Below are positions 50,695-60,033 of a stretch of DNA of 64,000 nt, piece after piece. The stretch is taken from assembly GCA_035275285.1 (NCBI GenBank), contig DATENA010000247.1, forward strand, positions 1 to 64,000, read 5' to 3'. Within the stretch, counting starts at the first letter, position 1; each line of letters begins with the position of its first letter. The position numbers and the translations under genes were made by a program. The notes below the pieces were generated by a model that was not told where the DNA came from, searched no databases, and was given only the letters and a program-made list of their open reading frames with translations. The DNA comes from Chersky-265 sp035275285 (GTDB lineage: Bacteria > Fibrobacterota > Fibrobacteria > UBA11236).

Positions 50695-51057
50695 ATGCAG
50701 CACCGGAAAAGAACATCCCTCGGATCGATCCGGGCCATGCCGTTCTGGATCGGCCTTTTCTGCCTGGCCGGTCTCGCGGCGTGCCGGAAAAGTCCCGTCT
50801 TGGTGGCCGAGCGCAGCGCGCCGGTCGGCAACGAGTTCATCCGCCTCTACGCGGACGGCCGGGCCGAATACGGCTTCGTGGTGGTGCGCGAGAACCTCAA
50901 GGCCCAGGGGAGCTACCGTTACGCCGACGATACGGTCTGGTTCCTCTCCGAGTCCTTCAAGCCCCATTTCCCCGCCGGCTACCTGCCCGTCAAGGAGGGC
51001 GTGCTGTACATGGACAGCGGCCTGCATTTCAAGATCAAGAAGAACGGGCTGAAATAA
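50695..51057 (+). CDS. Small lipoprotein of unknown function
   Basis: The ATG at 50695 follows CAGGGAAGG; 120 residues. The N-terminus is a type II signal with a lipobox LAGLAAC at about residue 30, so the mature protein is lipid-anchored. The rest is a short beta-rich domain (FIRLYADGRAEYGFVVVREN, YRYADDTVWFLSESF) without a known motif. It is followed 13 bases later by a YdeI fragment. No function can be assigned. Confidence 0.65.
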   Translation: MQHRKRTSLGSIRAMPFWIGLFCLAGLAACRKSPVLVAERSAPVGNEFIRLYADGRAEYGFVVVRENLKAQGSYRYADDTVWFLSESFKPHFPAGYLPVKEGVLYMDSGLHFKIKKNGLK

Positions 51058-51070
51058 CCGGGGAACCGCC

Positions 51071-51292
51071 ATGGGCAAGAAGGATCCCCGCATCGACGCC
51101 ATCATCGCCAAGTCCGCGGACTTCGCCAAGCCCAAGCCTTCCGTGGAGCCGCCGCAGTATTTCCTGGCCGCCCTCAGGAAAGACAAAAAGGCGTGGGCCA
51201 CCTCGGACGCGACCCGGGACAAGCGCCTGGAAACGGCGGTCGCGTGGATGGCGGAAGGCAAGACCCGGCTCTGGAAATACTCCGGAATATGA
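51071..51292 (+). CDS. Shortened YdeI/OmdA-like protein
   Basis: 73 residues. The first part (DPRIDAIIAKSADFAKP) is like the start of YdeI/DUF1801 proteins, and the last part (RDKRLETAVAWMAEGKTRLWKY) is like the OmdA tail. The central 100 or more residues found in the usual 190-residue family are missing. It looks like an internal deletion that stayed in frame. It may be a remnant or a minimal version; expression is uncertain although AACCGCC precedes it. Confidence 0.5.
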   Translation: MGKKDPRIDAIIAKSADFAKPKPSVEPPQYFLAALRKDKKAWATSDATRDKRLETAVAWMAEGKTRLWKYSGI

Positions 51293-51352
51293 AGCCGCCG
51301 GGAAATTGAAGCTGTCGGAAAATGGAAACCGCCGGCGCCCGGCGGCCCCGGT

Positions 51353-52003
51353 TCAGCGCACGACCTTGTAATTGAAGTTGGCGGTCTTGAGCGTGCCCCA
51401 GGTGCGCAGCCATAAGGGCAGGATCATCTCCTGGCCGCGCGCCGCCGTGATGTCCCCCAGGTCCACGACGTCCTTCCAGCCGAACCCGTTCTTCAGGAGG
51501 TCGAGCACCCGGGCCTTGGCCTCCGCGTCGTCGCCGCACAGGAACATGGTGTGATCGCCGCCCGCCAGCTGGCCCGGATCCACCATCAGGGGGGCGCTGG
51601 TGGTGTTGAGGGTCTTGACCACCTTGGTGTCCGGAAGGGCCTTCTGGATCCGCTCGCCCAGGGAATCCGTATTGCACACGCTCAGGGAAGGCGGCATGCC
51701 CTTGGAAAAGTCCAGCGGGTTGGAGATATCGATCAGGATCTTCCCCTTGAGGTTGGCGGCGCCCGCCTGTTGCAGGGCCTCCATCGATCCGGCTCCCGAG
51801 GTGCAATTGAACGCGAGCTCGCCGAAGGCGGCCGCCTCGGCGAACGTCCCCTGGGACGCGTCCGGGCCCGCGGACCCGGCCCATGCCGCCGCTTTTTCGT
51901 TCCCCGCAACGCGCGCGCCCATCTTCACCTTGTGGCCCAGCTCGATCATCTTGCTTCCGATGGTGGTTCCCACCATGCCGGTCCCGAGTATCGCGATTTT
52001 CAT
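51353..52003 (-). CDS. NADPH-dependent F420 reductase-like oxidoreductase
   Basis: The ATG at 52003 stands behind GGAAAGGAG; 216 residues. The start MKIAILGTGMVGTTIGSKM is a Rossmann site, followed by VKMGARVAGNEKAAAW, where the arginine suggests NADPH. FNCTSGAGSMEAL, ILIDISNPLDFSKGMPPSL, VVKTLNTTSA and WGTLKTANFNYKVV match the F420-dependent NADP oxidoreductase family that also works without F420 in many bacteria. It is not obviously part of the glycan pathway. The longer upstream frame has no support. Confidence 0.82.
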   Translation of the reverse strand: MKIAILGTGMVGTTIGSKMIELGHKVKMGARVAGNEKAAAWAGSAGPDASQGTFAEAAAFGELAFNCTSGAGSMEALQQAGAANLKGKILIDISNPLDFSKGMPPSLSVCNTDSLGERIQKALPDTKVVKTLNTTSAPLMVDPGQLAGGDHTMFLCGDDAEAKARVLDLLKNGFGWKDVVDLGDITAARGQEMILPLWLRTWGTLKTANFNYKVVR

Positions 52004-52131
52004 CCCGTCTCCTTTCCGCCGTCCTGGCGCAGCCTCGTTGAGGTGGTGCCAAGATAACCGGCCCGCGCGCCCGATGCAATACGGAGATGCCGGTGACGGT
52101 GCCTGCAAGCGACTTCGGGAGTTTCGGGAGG

Positions 52132-53607
52132 CTATTTCCTGCGCAATCCGGTCAGGAAGTCCCAATGCACCAGCCGCAGGTACAGTCCGTACCCGGAAAG
52201 GAACAGGGCCAGGCGCGCGGCCAGGATGGCCCAGGCGGCCGGCGTCCGCCCCAGATGCACGGAGGCGAAAGGCGCCACCGCCTTGTCCAGGCAGAACAGG
52301 GCCGCGCAGACCAGGGTCATGGACAGCAGTTGGCCCAGGAAGCGCCTCAGGAAAATCCTTTCGGATCGGAACTGCCAGGCGAACCAGGCCAGGAACACGG
52401 CCGCTCCCAGGACGGACCAGAGATGGGCCAGATGGAAGAGGTTCAGGGAACGGAAGGCGAAGGTGGCTCCGGGGATGACGATGGCCATGGCCAGCTCGAA
52501 CCAGGTGGAGCGCGACGGCCGCCCTTGCGCGGTATTGTAGATGGACACGATGCTGGCGAGCACGTTCCACATCTGCACCAGGCACAGCACCTCGAAAAGC
52601 GGGAACATGGGCGCCCATTTCTCCGGCAGGATGCAGGCGAGGGTGGCTTCGCCGTAATACCAGCCGCACAGGTAGATGGGGAGGACGAGCAGGGCCATCA
52701 CCTTGAGGGCGGTGGCGAGGCCGCTCAATTGGGCCGCCGGGTTGTGGCTCCGCTTGGCGAGCAGGGGCAGGAGCACTTCCCGCAGCAATTGCACGATCTT
52801 GAGGTTCGGGATGCCGGAAAGGCTGCCGGCGAAGCCCAGGAGGCCCAGTTGCGACACCGAATAGGCGCGCCCGACGAGAATGGGGATGCTGCGGTCCTTG
52901 AGCACGGACAGGAACCAGTTGAGGGTGAGCTGGGCGGAGAAGCCGATGTCCTCCTTGAGCAGGTTCCAGTCGAAGTGCAGGCGCGGGCGGTAGCCCGAAT
53001 ACCCGAAGGCGAGCGCCAGCCGCACGAAGAACCTCACCGCCGAACCCCACAACAGCGTCCAGACGCCGAATCCCAGGAAGGCCATGACCATCTGGACCGT
53101 GATGGACGCGATGACGCTGTACATGTCCAAGAGGCCGCGCTCCTTGAAGCGCATGTCCCGGTTGAGGAAATTGTAGGGCACGATGGTGAGCGAACTGAGG
53201 ACGTAGATGAGGGCGGTGAATTGGGTGAGGACCACCAGCTCGGGGTTCTTGAAATACCAGGCGCCGAAATAAGAGAGCGCGAACGCGGAAAGGGCCAGCA
53301 GCAGGCCCAGCCCCACCGTGGCCGTGAAGAGATTGTCCACCTTGTCCCGGTCCACCTCCTGCCGCTGGACCATGGTGGTGCCTATCCCGAGGTTGGTCAG
53401 GATGACGGCGAATTCCGTGAAAGCGGTGGAGAGGTTGGAGAGGCCGTAATCGCTGGGCAGGAGATGCGAGGCCACGTAGAAGGTGCCGATCCACGAGAAG
53501 ATCTGGGACCCCAGCTTGCACAACGCCAGCCAGCCCGCGCCCGCGAACACGCCGGCCTGGGCCAGGGGGCGCAGCTCCACCTTTCCGGATTTCCCTTCCA
53601 TGATCAT
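52132..53607 (-). CDS. Lipid-linked oligosaccharide flippase, second (Wzx/PST family)
   Basis: The ATG at 53607 overlaps the polymerase stop by four bases (ATGA); 491 residues, 12-14 membrane helices. AGVFAGAGWLALCKLGSQIF, HLLPSDYGLSNLSTAF and NRDMRFKERGLLDMYSVI are the common WzxC-type blocks. VGRAYSVSQLGLLGFAGSL is the mid-protein signature. It belongs to the five-gene minus-strand operon with a polymerase and two glycosyltransferases. It should export the repeat unit made by those enzymes. It is not closely similar by eye to the flippase at 20117. Confidence 0.87.
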   Translation of the reverse strand: MIMEGKSGKVELRPLAQAGVFAGAGWLALCKLGSQIFSWIGTFYVASHLLPSDYGLSNLSTAFTEFAVILTNLGIGTTMVQRQEVDRDKVDNLFTATVGLGLLLALSAFALSYFGAWYFKNPELVVLTQFTALIYVLSSLTIVPYNFLNRDMRFKERGLLDMYSVIASITVQMVMAFLGFGVWTLLWGSAVRFFVRLALAFGYSGYRPRLHFDWNLLKEDIGFSAQLTLNWFLSVLKDRSIPILVGRAYSVSQLGLLGFAGSLSGIPNLKIVQLLREVLLPLLAKRSHNPAAQLSGLATALKVMALLVLPIYLCGWYYGEATLACILPEKWAPMFPLFEVLCLVQMWNVLASIVSIYNTAQGRPSRSTWFELAMAIVIPGATFAFRSLNLFHLAHLWSVLGAAVFLAWFAWQFRSERIFLRRFLGQLLSMTLVCAALFCLDKAVAPFASVHLGRTPAAWAILAARLALFLSGYGLYLRLVHWDFLTGLRRK

Positions 53608-54941
53608 GGCTGCGCCCATCCATAGGCGGGCAGCGCCCGTTCCGCCGCGCTCCCGGAGGCGGCGGGCGCGGCGGATTGCGACCGCACCGCGGCCACCAGC
53701 AATTCCATGCGCCAGACGCGTCCGGAGGCCTGCGCCAGGGCCGCGAACAGGGCCAGGCCCGGATAGAACAGCACGGACAGGAATCCGCCGCTGACCAGGT
53801 ATCCCGCGATGCCGATGGCCAGGCAGGCGGAGAAGTGGCGGAGGGAGCGGATGGCCCCGGCCATGCGGGCCAGCGCGGCCGGATCCCCGGACGGGTCCAG
53901 GACCAGGGCGGCGCCGCGCTCCAGGCGGGCCCCGCGGAGCTCCCGCAATTCGCGGAAGGTGGCCGTCAGGAACCCCATCCAGCAGAATACGCCCACCAGT
54001 CCCAGTTCGCTCAGGAGCTGGAAGTAGATGGAATGGGGCGTCATGTGCGCGCGCCGGTCCGGGCTCGGGAGCAGGCCGGAATACAAGGCGTTGCCCCAGC
54101 ACATGGCGCCCACGCCGAAGACGGGCCGCTTCTCGAACATCTGCACGGAGAGGTCCCAATAGTACCGCCGCGCCTCGGCGGTGTTCTCGTGGGTATCGCC
54201 GATGGATTCGAATTCGGTCTTGAAATTCGAGGGCGCGAACACCAGGGCCGCCCCCAGGACCAGGCCTCCCACCGCCAGGCTCAGCGCCTTGTTGCGGCTC
54301 TTGAGCCAGCAGAATGCCAGGGCCGGGATGGTGCCCACCATGCCGCCGCGGGACAGGGTCAGGCCGATGGCGCACAGGGTAAAGAAAAAGACGCCCAGGG
54401 GCAGGGCGATCCTGCGCAATCCGCCGCCCTCGCCGGCGAACACCTTGAGGCAGGAGAAGGGCAGCAGCATCACCAGCACCAGGGCCGCATCGTTCTCGTC
54501 GATGTAGAGCCCGGGCCCATGGCCGTGATGGGTCACGACCCAGGCGGAAATCAGGAACGCCACCCCGATGAACATGTTCTGCAAGGCGCGCAGGTCCTCC
54601 ACGCGGCGGATGAACAGGCAGGCCCCCAGGAAGGCGGTGAGGAAGCGCGGCGCTTCCGTTTTCAGGACCATGAGCGCGCGGCCCTGGGTCACCGCCAGGA
54701 GCAGGCCGGTGGCGACGGCGCCCAGGAAGAGCACGCGCCAGACCACCACGGGCCGGAGCCAGGTCCCGCCGGGAGCGTTCAGGCCGCGGGGCGCTTCCAA
54801 GGCCACCAAAGCCAGGAGGACGGCGGTGGTGATGGCGCCCGGCATCAGGTGGGAGAACCCCGGGATCATGCGGTGGACCTGCCCGAAATCGACCAGCAGG
54901 TACGCCATCAAGGCCCAGAACCCCATGCGGTAGGTGCTCAT
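53604..54941 (-). CDS. O-antigen ligase/polymerase (Wzy-like), second
   Basis: 445 residues from the ATG at 54941, which overlaps the next stop (ATGA). There are about eleven hydrophobic segments. The periplasmic loop holds MFEKRPVFGVGAMCWGNAL followed by MTPHSIYFQLLSELGLVG, the Wzy_C pattern with the conserved histidine. LTLSRGGMVGTIPALAF is also standard. With the flippase behind it and glycosyltransferases ahead it forms a second assembly line. Polymerase versus ligase cannot be separated here. Confidence 0.82.
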   Translation of the reverse strand: MSTYRMGFWALMAYLLVDFGQVHRMIPGFSHLMPGAITTAVLLALVALEAPRGLNAPGGTWLRPVVVWRVLFLGAVATGLLLAVTQGRALMVLKTEAPRFLTAFLGACLFIRRVEDLRALQNMFIGVAFLISAWVVTHHGHGPGLYIDENDAALVLVMLLPFSCLKVFAGEGGGLRRIALPLGVFFFTLCAIGLTLSRGGMVGTIPALAFCWLKSRNKALSLAVGGLVLGAALVFAPSNFKTEFESIGDTHENTAEARRYYWDLSVQMFEKRPVFGVGAMCWGNALYSGLLPSPDRRAHMTPHSIYFQLLSELGLVGVFCWMGFLTATFRELRELRGARLERGAALVLDPSGDPAALARMAGAIRSLRHFSACLAIGIAGYLVSGGFLSVLFYPGLALFAALAQASGRVWRMELLVAAVRSQSAAPAASGSAAERALPAYGWAQP

Positions 54942-56161
54942 GCGGCTCCCGGTCCCGGCCCGCGCGGCGCGGCCGATCCGCCCTCCCGGTCCCGGCGATA
55001 GAGGTCGAGGTAGCGATCCACCATGCCGGCGCTGTCGTAGCGGGCGTCGAAGGCGCGCCGGGCCTCGCGGCCCATGGCCTCGGCGGCGCGGGCGTCGTCC
55101 AGGCAGGCGATCACCGCCCGGGACAACGCGGCGGGATCCATGGGCGGGACCAGCCTGGCCGTGCGGCCGTCTTCCAACAGGTCCCCCACGCCGCCCACGC
55201 GGGTGGCGATGATGGGCAGCCCCAGGCTCATGGCTTCCAAAAGGCATAGCGGCAGGCCCTCCCACAAGGATGGCAGCACGAAGCAGTCGATGAGCGGATA
55301 GAAGGGCGTCAATTCGGGGTAGGCGCCCAGGAAGCGCACGTTGTCCGCCACGCCCAAGGCGCGGGACCGCTCCCGCAGATCGGATTCCAGGGCGCCGGTT
55401 CCCGCCACGGCCAGGCCCGCGTCCGGATGCCTGGCCAGGATGGCCGGCATGGCCTCCAGCAAATAGCGGATGCCCTTCTGCTCTTCCAGGCGCACGCCCA
55501 GGCCGAACACGCGCCCGAAGCGGTCCAGCCCGGCCTCCCGGCGCAGGCGGCCGGCGTCCAGGCGCGCCCTTTCCGCGCGGTACCAGGCTCCGTCTATCCC
55601 GTTGCGGATCACGGTCAGGCGCCGCGGGTCCATCCCTTCATGGCGGCGCAGGTTCTCGGCCGTATGCGCCGAGACGCCCACCACCTTGTCGTAAGCGCGG
55701 GACATGAGCCGCTCCAGGACCATGTAGCGGAGCCGGTCGGGAAAGGCGCGCGCATGATCGGTGTGGATGCGGACCGGGACCCGCGCCAGCAAGGCGGCCA
55801 TGCCCCCGTCCAGGAACGCCTGGGTGTTGTGGGTGTGGATGACGTCATACCGGTGTTTCCGTAACAGGTGGAATACCTTCAGGAACATCCACCGGTCGGC
55901 GCCCCTTTCCGGCCAGGGCATGGTCCAGAGGGGGATGCCCCGGCCGCGGATTTCCGCCCCCAGGGGGCCGGGCCCGCGCAGGGAGCAGATATGCGCGTCA
56001 TGCCCCAGGCGCCGCAGGCCTTGGGCCAGATCGATCACCACCCGTTGCAGGCCCCCGGCGCGCAGGTCATGGCTCACCTGGAGGATCTTCAACGGGCGGG
56101 ATCCGTTCGCCGGGCGGGTTCCGGAAAAGGCGTCCTGGGCCTCGGCCAAGACGTCAGGCAT
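54938..56161 (-). CDS. Glycosyltransferase GT4
   Basis: 407 residues from the ATG at 56161, overlapping the next gene by 8 bases. It shows ILQVSHDLRAGGLQRVVIDL, VIHTHNTQAFLDGG, VIRNGIDGAWYRAE, GLGVRLEEQKGIRYLLEAM and PSLWEGLPLCLLEAMSLGLP. All GT-B family 4 landmarks, including the E-x7-E, are in place. It is the third gene of a minus-strand operon. The tail is Gly/Pro-rich (GSAAPRGPGPGAA). Confidence 0.83.
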   Translation of the reverse strand: MPDVLAEAQDAFSGTRPANGSRPLKILQVSHDLRAGGLQRVVIDLAQGLRRLGHDAHICSLRGPGPLGAEIRGRGIPLWTMPWPERGADRWMFLKVFHLLRKHRYDVIHTHNTQAFLDGGMAALLARVPVRIHTDHARAFPDRLRYMVLERLMSRAYDKVVGVSAHTAENLRRHEGMDPRRLTVIRNGIDGAWYRAERARLDAGRLRREAGLDRFGRVFGLGVRLEEQKGIRYLLEAMPAILARHPDAGLAVAGTGALESDLRERSRALGVADNVRFLGAYPELTPFYPLIDCFVLPSLWEGLPLCLLEAMSLGLPIIATRVGGVGDLLEDGRTARLVPPMDPAALSRAVIACLDDARAAEAMGREARRAFDARYDSAGMVDRYLDLYRRDREGGSAAPRGPGPGAA

Positions 56162-57344
56162 GGGCGAGAACTTGCGCATAAGCCTCCAGGTAACGGCCGT
56201 GGGTGGCCCGGATGTCGTGATGGGCCAGGACCTCCTTGCGCAAGGCCCGGCCGAAGGCGGCGCGGCTCTCGGGGCCGAGCAGGAGATCCTCCAGGGCGCG
56301 GACGAGGCCGTCCTCGTCGCCCATGCGGATGAGGCGGCCCGTGGCCCAATCATGGACCAATTCCGGCATGCCGCCGGAGTCCGTGCAGACCACGGCCTTC
56401 TGCAGCAGCCCCGCCTCCAGCAGGGCCATGGGCAGGCCCTCCCCATCGTCGGAGGGCAGCGCGAAAACGTCCATGTCCGCGACCCAATCGAGCACGCGGC
56501 TCTGGAAGGGGAACAGGCCGGGCGGCTCGTCCGGGATCAGGCCGCGCCAAAGGCTTTCCAGGGAGGATCGCAAAGGGCCTTCGCCGATGATGGCGAGCCG
56601 GCAGGGGACGGTCTTGCGCACTTCCGCGTAGGCGCGGATGAGCATGGCATGGTTCTTCATGGGCACCAGGCGGCCCGCCGTCCCGATCACCGGCGCCCGG
56701 TCGCCGGGCGGGAAACCGCCCCGGCCGCCGCCCCAGCCCAGGGCGCGCCAGAGGGGATGGGAAGGCTCGACCTGGATCTCGGTGCGGATGCCGTTGGGGA
56801 TGGTGCGCAGCCGGCAGATGGGATTGCGGGCGCGCAGATAGCCTTCCATTTCGCCGGACACGGCCACCACCGTTTCCGCGGCGCCCAGGAAGACCAGGTC
56901 CAGCCAGCGGTAGACCGTGGCTTTCCAGTCGCCGGATCCTTTGGCGTAGCCATGCGCCGTGACCAGGAGCGGCACGCGGTGCATGCCGAACCAGCGCGAG
57001 CAGAGATGGAACGCCGTGGCCTTGTAGCCATGCGAGTGCACGATGCCGATGCCGCCCTCCGTCAGGGCCCGGGAGTACGCCCTGAGGCCCTCCCAGGTCA
57101 GGCCGGGCGGGACGGGGACGCGCGATACGGGAAGGCCCAGGGCGGCGACGCGTTCGGCCACCTCGTTGCCGGTCTGGCCGGGATCGAGAAGGGCCAGGAG
57201 CCGCGGGGCATAAGCGGGGCAGGCGGCTTGTTCCCCCGCCAGGTCGCAGATGACCTTTTCCGCGCCGTAGAAACCGCCGCTGTGGATGGCATGCGCCAGC
57301 CTGACCGGGGAAGGACGGGGGGTTGCATCTGCGCTATCCGACAT
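56154..57344 (-). CDS. Glycosyltransferase GT4
   Basis: 396 residues starting at the ATG at 57344; the longer upstream open frame runs through the leader. It shows LAHAIHSGGFYGAEKVICDL, IVHSHGYKATAF, TIPNGIRTEIQVE, IGTAGRLVPMKNHAMLI and LPSDDGEGLPMALLEAGLLQ. A Gly-rich insertion (GWGGGRGGFPPGD) sits before the donor domain. It is first in the minus-strand operon, and its stop overlaps the following start. The upstream 276 bases contain the palindrome at 57379-57395. Confidence 0.82.
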   Translation of the reverse strand: MSDSADATPRPSPVRLAHAIHSGGFYGAEKVICDLAGEQAACPAYAPRLLALLDPGQTGNEVAERVAALGLPVSRVPVPPGLTWEGLRAYSRALTEGGIGIVHSHGYKATAFHLCSRWFGMHRVPLLVTAHGYAKGSGDWKATVYRWLDLVFLGAAETVVAVSGEMEGYLRARNPICRLRTIPNGIRTEIQVEPSHPLWRALGWGGGRGGFPPGDRAPVIGTAGRLVPMKNHAMLIRAYAEVRKTVPCRLAIIGEGPLRSSLESLWRGLIPDEPPGLFPFQSRVLDWVADMDVFALPSDDGEGLPMALLEAGLLQKAVVCTDSGGMPELVHDWATGRLIRMGDEDGLVRALEDLLLGPESRAAFGRALRKEVLAHHDIRATHGRYLEAYAQVLAHA

Positions 57345-57378
57345 CGAGGGCCGCCAGGAACGGGTTGCCGGACGGGAT

Positions 57379-57395
57379 GCGCATGTTCCATGCGC
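57379..57395. promoter_or_regulatory. Perfect palindrome in the divergent region 57345-57620
   Basis: GCGCATG-TTC-CATGCGC lies 35 bases before the minus-strand glycosyltransferase start. It could be an operator or a leader hairpin. The rest of the 276-base gap shows an AT-rich patch near 57418-57440 and no clear promoter. Confidence 0.4.
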
Positions 57396-57620
57396 CCGCG
57401 CGTCCGTCCGATAGGGAAACAATGTTTTTAAGGATTTCGACACAAGCGCGCCCCTCCGGTGGATCGCCTTGCAGGCGGAAAGGAGCCCGACAAGCCCGCG
57501 ATCGAATCGACCCACCCCCCTTCCCGGGAATTTAGTTTCAAGGAAGTCCGCCCGCGCCCGCAGGGGCGACCGTCCCGCCGGGGGCCGAAAGGGCGTTCCC
57601 GGCAGGGGGAAGAAGGAGCT

Positions 57621-58787
57621 ATGACCCAAACCGCGTTCTGGATCGGTGCCTTGGCCTTTTTATCGGCATACTCCTATTTCATCTACCCCCTGATCCTGCT
57701 GGTGGCGCGCAAGTCGGCCATCGCCGCCCGGACGCAAGGCGGCAAGCATCCCCCATTCACGGAGGAGATCCCCTTCGAGCCCAGGATTTCCCTCCTCATC
57801 ACCGCGCATAACGAAGAGGATCGCATCCGGGCCAAGCTGGAGAACAGCCTGAAGCTGGAATACGATCCCGAATGCCTGGAGATCATCGTCTGCTCGGACG
57901 CGTCCACGGACGGCACCGAGGCGGCCGTCGCGGCCTATCCCGGCGTCAGGCTGGTGCGCGTCGGCGAGCGCCGGGGAAAAGAGCATGCCCAGAAGCACGG
58001 CATCCTCCACAGCACCGGGGAGATCCTGGTCTTCACCGATGTGGCCACCCTGCTGGACCGGGACGCGTTGCGCCTGCTGGCGCGGAATTTCCGCGATCCG
58101 GCCGTCGGGGCCTTGAGCTCCACGGACAGGATGATCGGGGAAGACGGCAACCCCTCGGGCGAAGGGCTCTACGTGCGGTACGAAATGCTGTTGCGCCGCC
58201 TGGAGTCGGACGTGCGGGGCCTGGTGGGCCTTTCGGGATCCTTCTTCGCGGCCCGCCGATCCGTCTGCCGGACCTGGGCCGAGGACCTGCCTTCCGACTT
58301 CAACACCGTGATGAACTGCGTGCGCCTGGGCTACCGGGCGGTATCGGACGACCGGGTCATCGGGTATTACCGGGACATCCAGCGCGGCCAGAGCGAGTTC
58401 CAGCGCAAGGTGCGCACCCTGGTGCGCGGCCTGACCGCTTTCTTCGCCAACCTGGAACTGCTGGATTTCCGGCGCTTCGGGTTCTTCTCCTTCCAACTGG
58501 CCAGCCACAAGCTCATGCGCTGGCTGGCGCCGGTGTTCATGATCCTCCTGCTCCCGGCCACCCTGGCGGGGATGGCGGCCGGGAACCGCGCCGCCTACGT
58601 GGCCGCGGCCCTGCAGGCCTGTTTCTACGGCCTGGCCCTGCTGGGGTACGCTTCCACGGCGGCCCAGGGGAACCCCCTGGTCAAGGTGCCCTATTTCTTC
58701 GCGCAGGTGAACGCGGCCATCCTGGCGGCCTGGATCAAGTACCTGCGCGGCGAGCGCATCACCATGTGGGCGCCTTCCAAACGATGA
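57621..58787 (+). CDS. Membrane-bound glycosyltransferase family 2
   Basis: The ATG at 57621 follows AAGGAG; 388 residues. One helix lies at the N-terminus (WIGALAFLSAYSYFIYPLIL) and three or four at the C-terminus. The GT-A core shows ISLLITAHNEEDRIRAKL, IIVCSDASTDGTEAA and ILVFTDVATLLDRDAL, with Asp residues for metal, and a final YYRDIQRGQSEFQRKVR resembling the QxxRW-type end of processive enzymes. It could start or extend a chain at the membrane. It opens a plus-strand operon with two family 4 enzymes. Confidence 0.82.
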   Translation: MTQTAFWIGALAFLSAYSYFIYPLILLVARKSAIAARTQGGKHPPFTEEIPFEPRISLLITAHNEEDRIRAKLENSLKLEYDPECLEIIVCSDASTDGTEAAVAAYPGVRLVRVGERRGKEHAQKHGILHSTGEILVFTDVATLLDRDALRLLARNFRDPAVGALSSTDRMIGEDGNPSGEGLYVRYEMLLRRLESDVRGLVGLSGSFFAARRSVCRTWAEDLPSDFNTVMNCVRLGYRAVSDDRVIGYYRDIQRGQSEFQRKVRTLVRGLTAFFANLELLDFRRFGFFSFQLASHKLMRWLAPVFMILLLPATLAGMAAGNRAAYVAAALQACFYGLALLGYASTAAQGNPLVKVPYFFAQVNAAILAAWIKYLRGERITMWAPSKR

Positions 58788-58848
58788 GCGGACGGCCACA
58801 CCCCGCCCCTTCCGGCCGCGCGACCGGCGCGGGAAGCGACGAGCCAAC

Positions 58849-60033
58849 ATGAAAAGAAACCGCCTGCTCCTCATCCTGCCCGGTCCGCTGTGGGAAATCA
58901 AGGATTCGCTGCGCCAGCGGATGGAACGGCTTTCGGAGCGCTACCAGGGCCGCATCGTCACCACCATGCCCGAGAGCGGCGGGCACCGCCTGGGGAATTT
59001 CACCCTGACCGCTCTGCGCTACCGGCGCGGGGCCCCGTGGAAGCCCTGGATGAACCTGAAGTTCCTGCTCTACGGATGCCTCCTGGGCCTGCGGGCCCGC
59101 CTGGGCGGGGAAAGCTACGATCTGGTGGTGGCCTATGACCCGCTCCGCTCGGGGCTCATCGGATTGCTGGTGGCGCGCCTGGCCGGGGCGCGTTTCGCCC
59201 CCGAGGTCAACGGCGTGTACGAGTCCTACGCCAATTACCTGGACGGGGGCCCCCGCTGGCTTCTGGCCTGCAAACGCCACCTGTATCCGCGCTTGGTGGG
59301 ATTCACCTTGTCCCGGGCCGACGGGATCAAGACCCTGTTCCCTTCGCAGCTCAAGCATTACCGCGATCGCATCCGCACGCCGGTGGTGGAGCATTTCTTC
59401 GACTATGTGGACCTGGAACCGTTCCGGGACCTGGGGGAGGAAAAGGTGGTCCTGTTCGTGGGCTTCCCCTACAAGCTCAAAGGGGTGGATCTGCTCATCG
59501 AAGCCTTCAAGCGGGTCGCGCCGCGCCATCCCGGCTGGAAGCTCAAGATCCTGGGCTGGTTCCCGGACCTGCGCGAGCTGGACGCCGCCATCGGCGGGCA
59601 CCCGGACATTTTCCGCCATCCCCCGGTGTTTTCGCGCGACATGCCCGGGCATATGGGCCGCTGCGGGATCTTCGTCCTGCCCTCGCGCACCGAAGCCATG
59701 GGGCGCGTGCTCCTGGAGGCGATGGCCTGCGCCAAGCCCAGGGTGGGGGCGGACGTCGAAGGCATCCCCACCGTGATCGAGGACGGCGTGGACGGGCTGC
59801 TGTTCCAAGCGGGGAACGCGGACGACCTGGCCGCCAAGCTGGACCTGCTGATGGGGGACGCCGCGCTGCGCAAGAGCCTGGGGATGGCCGGACGCATGCG
59901 CTCCATCGGCGAATTCAACGCCAACCATTATTTCCGGCGCCTGCTGGATTTCTACGGCCGCGTGCTGCGCCAGATCCCCACCCGGCGCTCTTCCGCGCTG
60001 GCCGAAGCGAAAGGCGCGTATGATGCGGTCTGA
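58849..60033 (+). CDS. Glycosyltransferase GT4
   Basis: 394 residues. RLLLILPGPLWEIKDSLRQR, YDLVVAYDPLRSGLIGLLVA, VVLFVGFPYKLKGVDLLIEA and VLPSRTEAMGRVLLEAMACA define the two domains. EAMGRVLLEAM carries the E-x7-E. The gap of 61 bases after the previous stop has no promoter, so it is cotranscribed. The next gene overlaps its end by 14 bases. Confidence 0.82.
   Translation: MKRNRLLLILPGPLWEIKDSLRQRMERLSERYQGRIVTTMPESGGHRLGNFTLTALRYRRGAPWKPWMNLKFLLYGCLLGLRARLGGESYDLVVAYDPLRSGLIGLLVARLAGARFAPEVNGVYESYANYLDGGPRWLLACKRHLYPRLVGFTLSRADGIKTLFPSQLKHYRDRIRTPVVEHFFDYVDLEPFRDLGEEKVVLFVGFPYKLKGVDLLIEAFKRVAPRHPGWKLKILGWFPDLRELDAAIGGHPDIFRHPPVFSRDMPGHMGRCGIFVLPSRTEAMGRVLLEAMACAKPRVGADVEGIPTVIEDGVDGLLFQAGNADDLAAKLDLLMGDAALRKSLGMAGRMRSIGEFNANHYFRRLLDFYGRVLRQIPTRRSSALAEAKGAYDAV

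Noticed and set aside
52004..53623. Upstream extension of the F420 reductase frame across the flippase gene
   Set aside because: A strong GGAAAGGAG site and the Rossmann start fix the ATG at 52003; the rest is a shadow.
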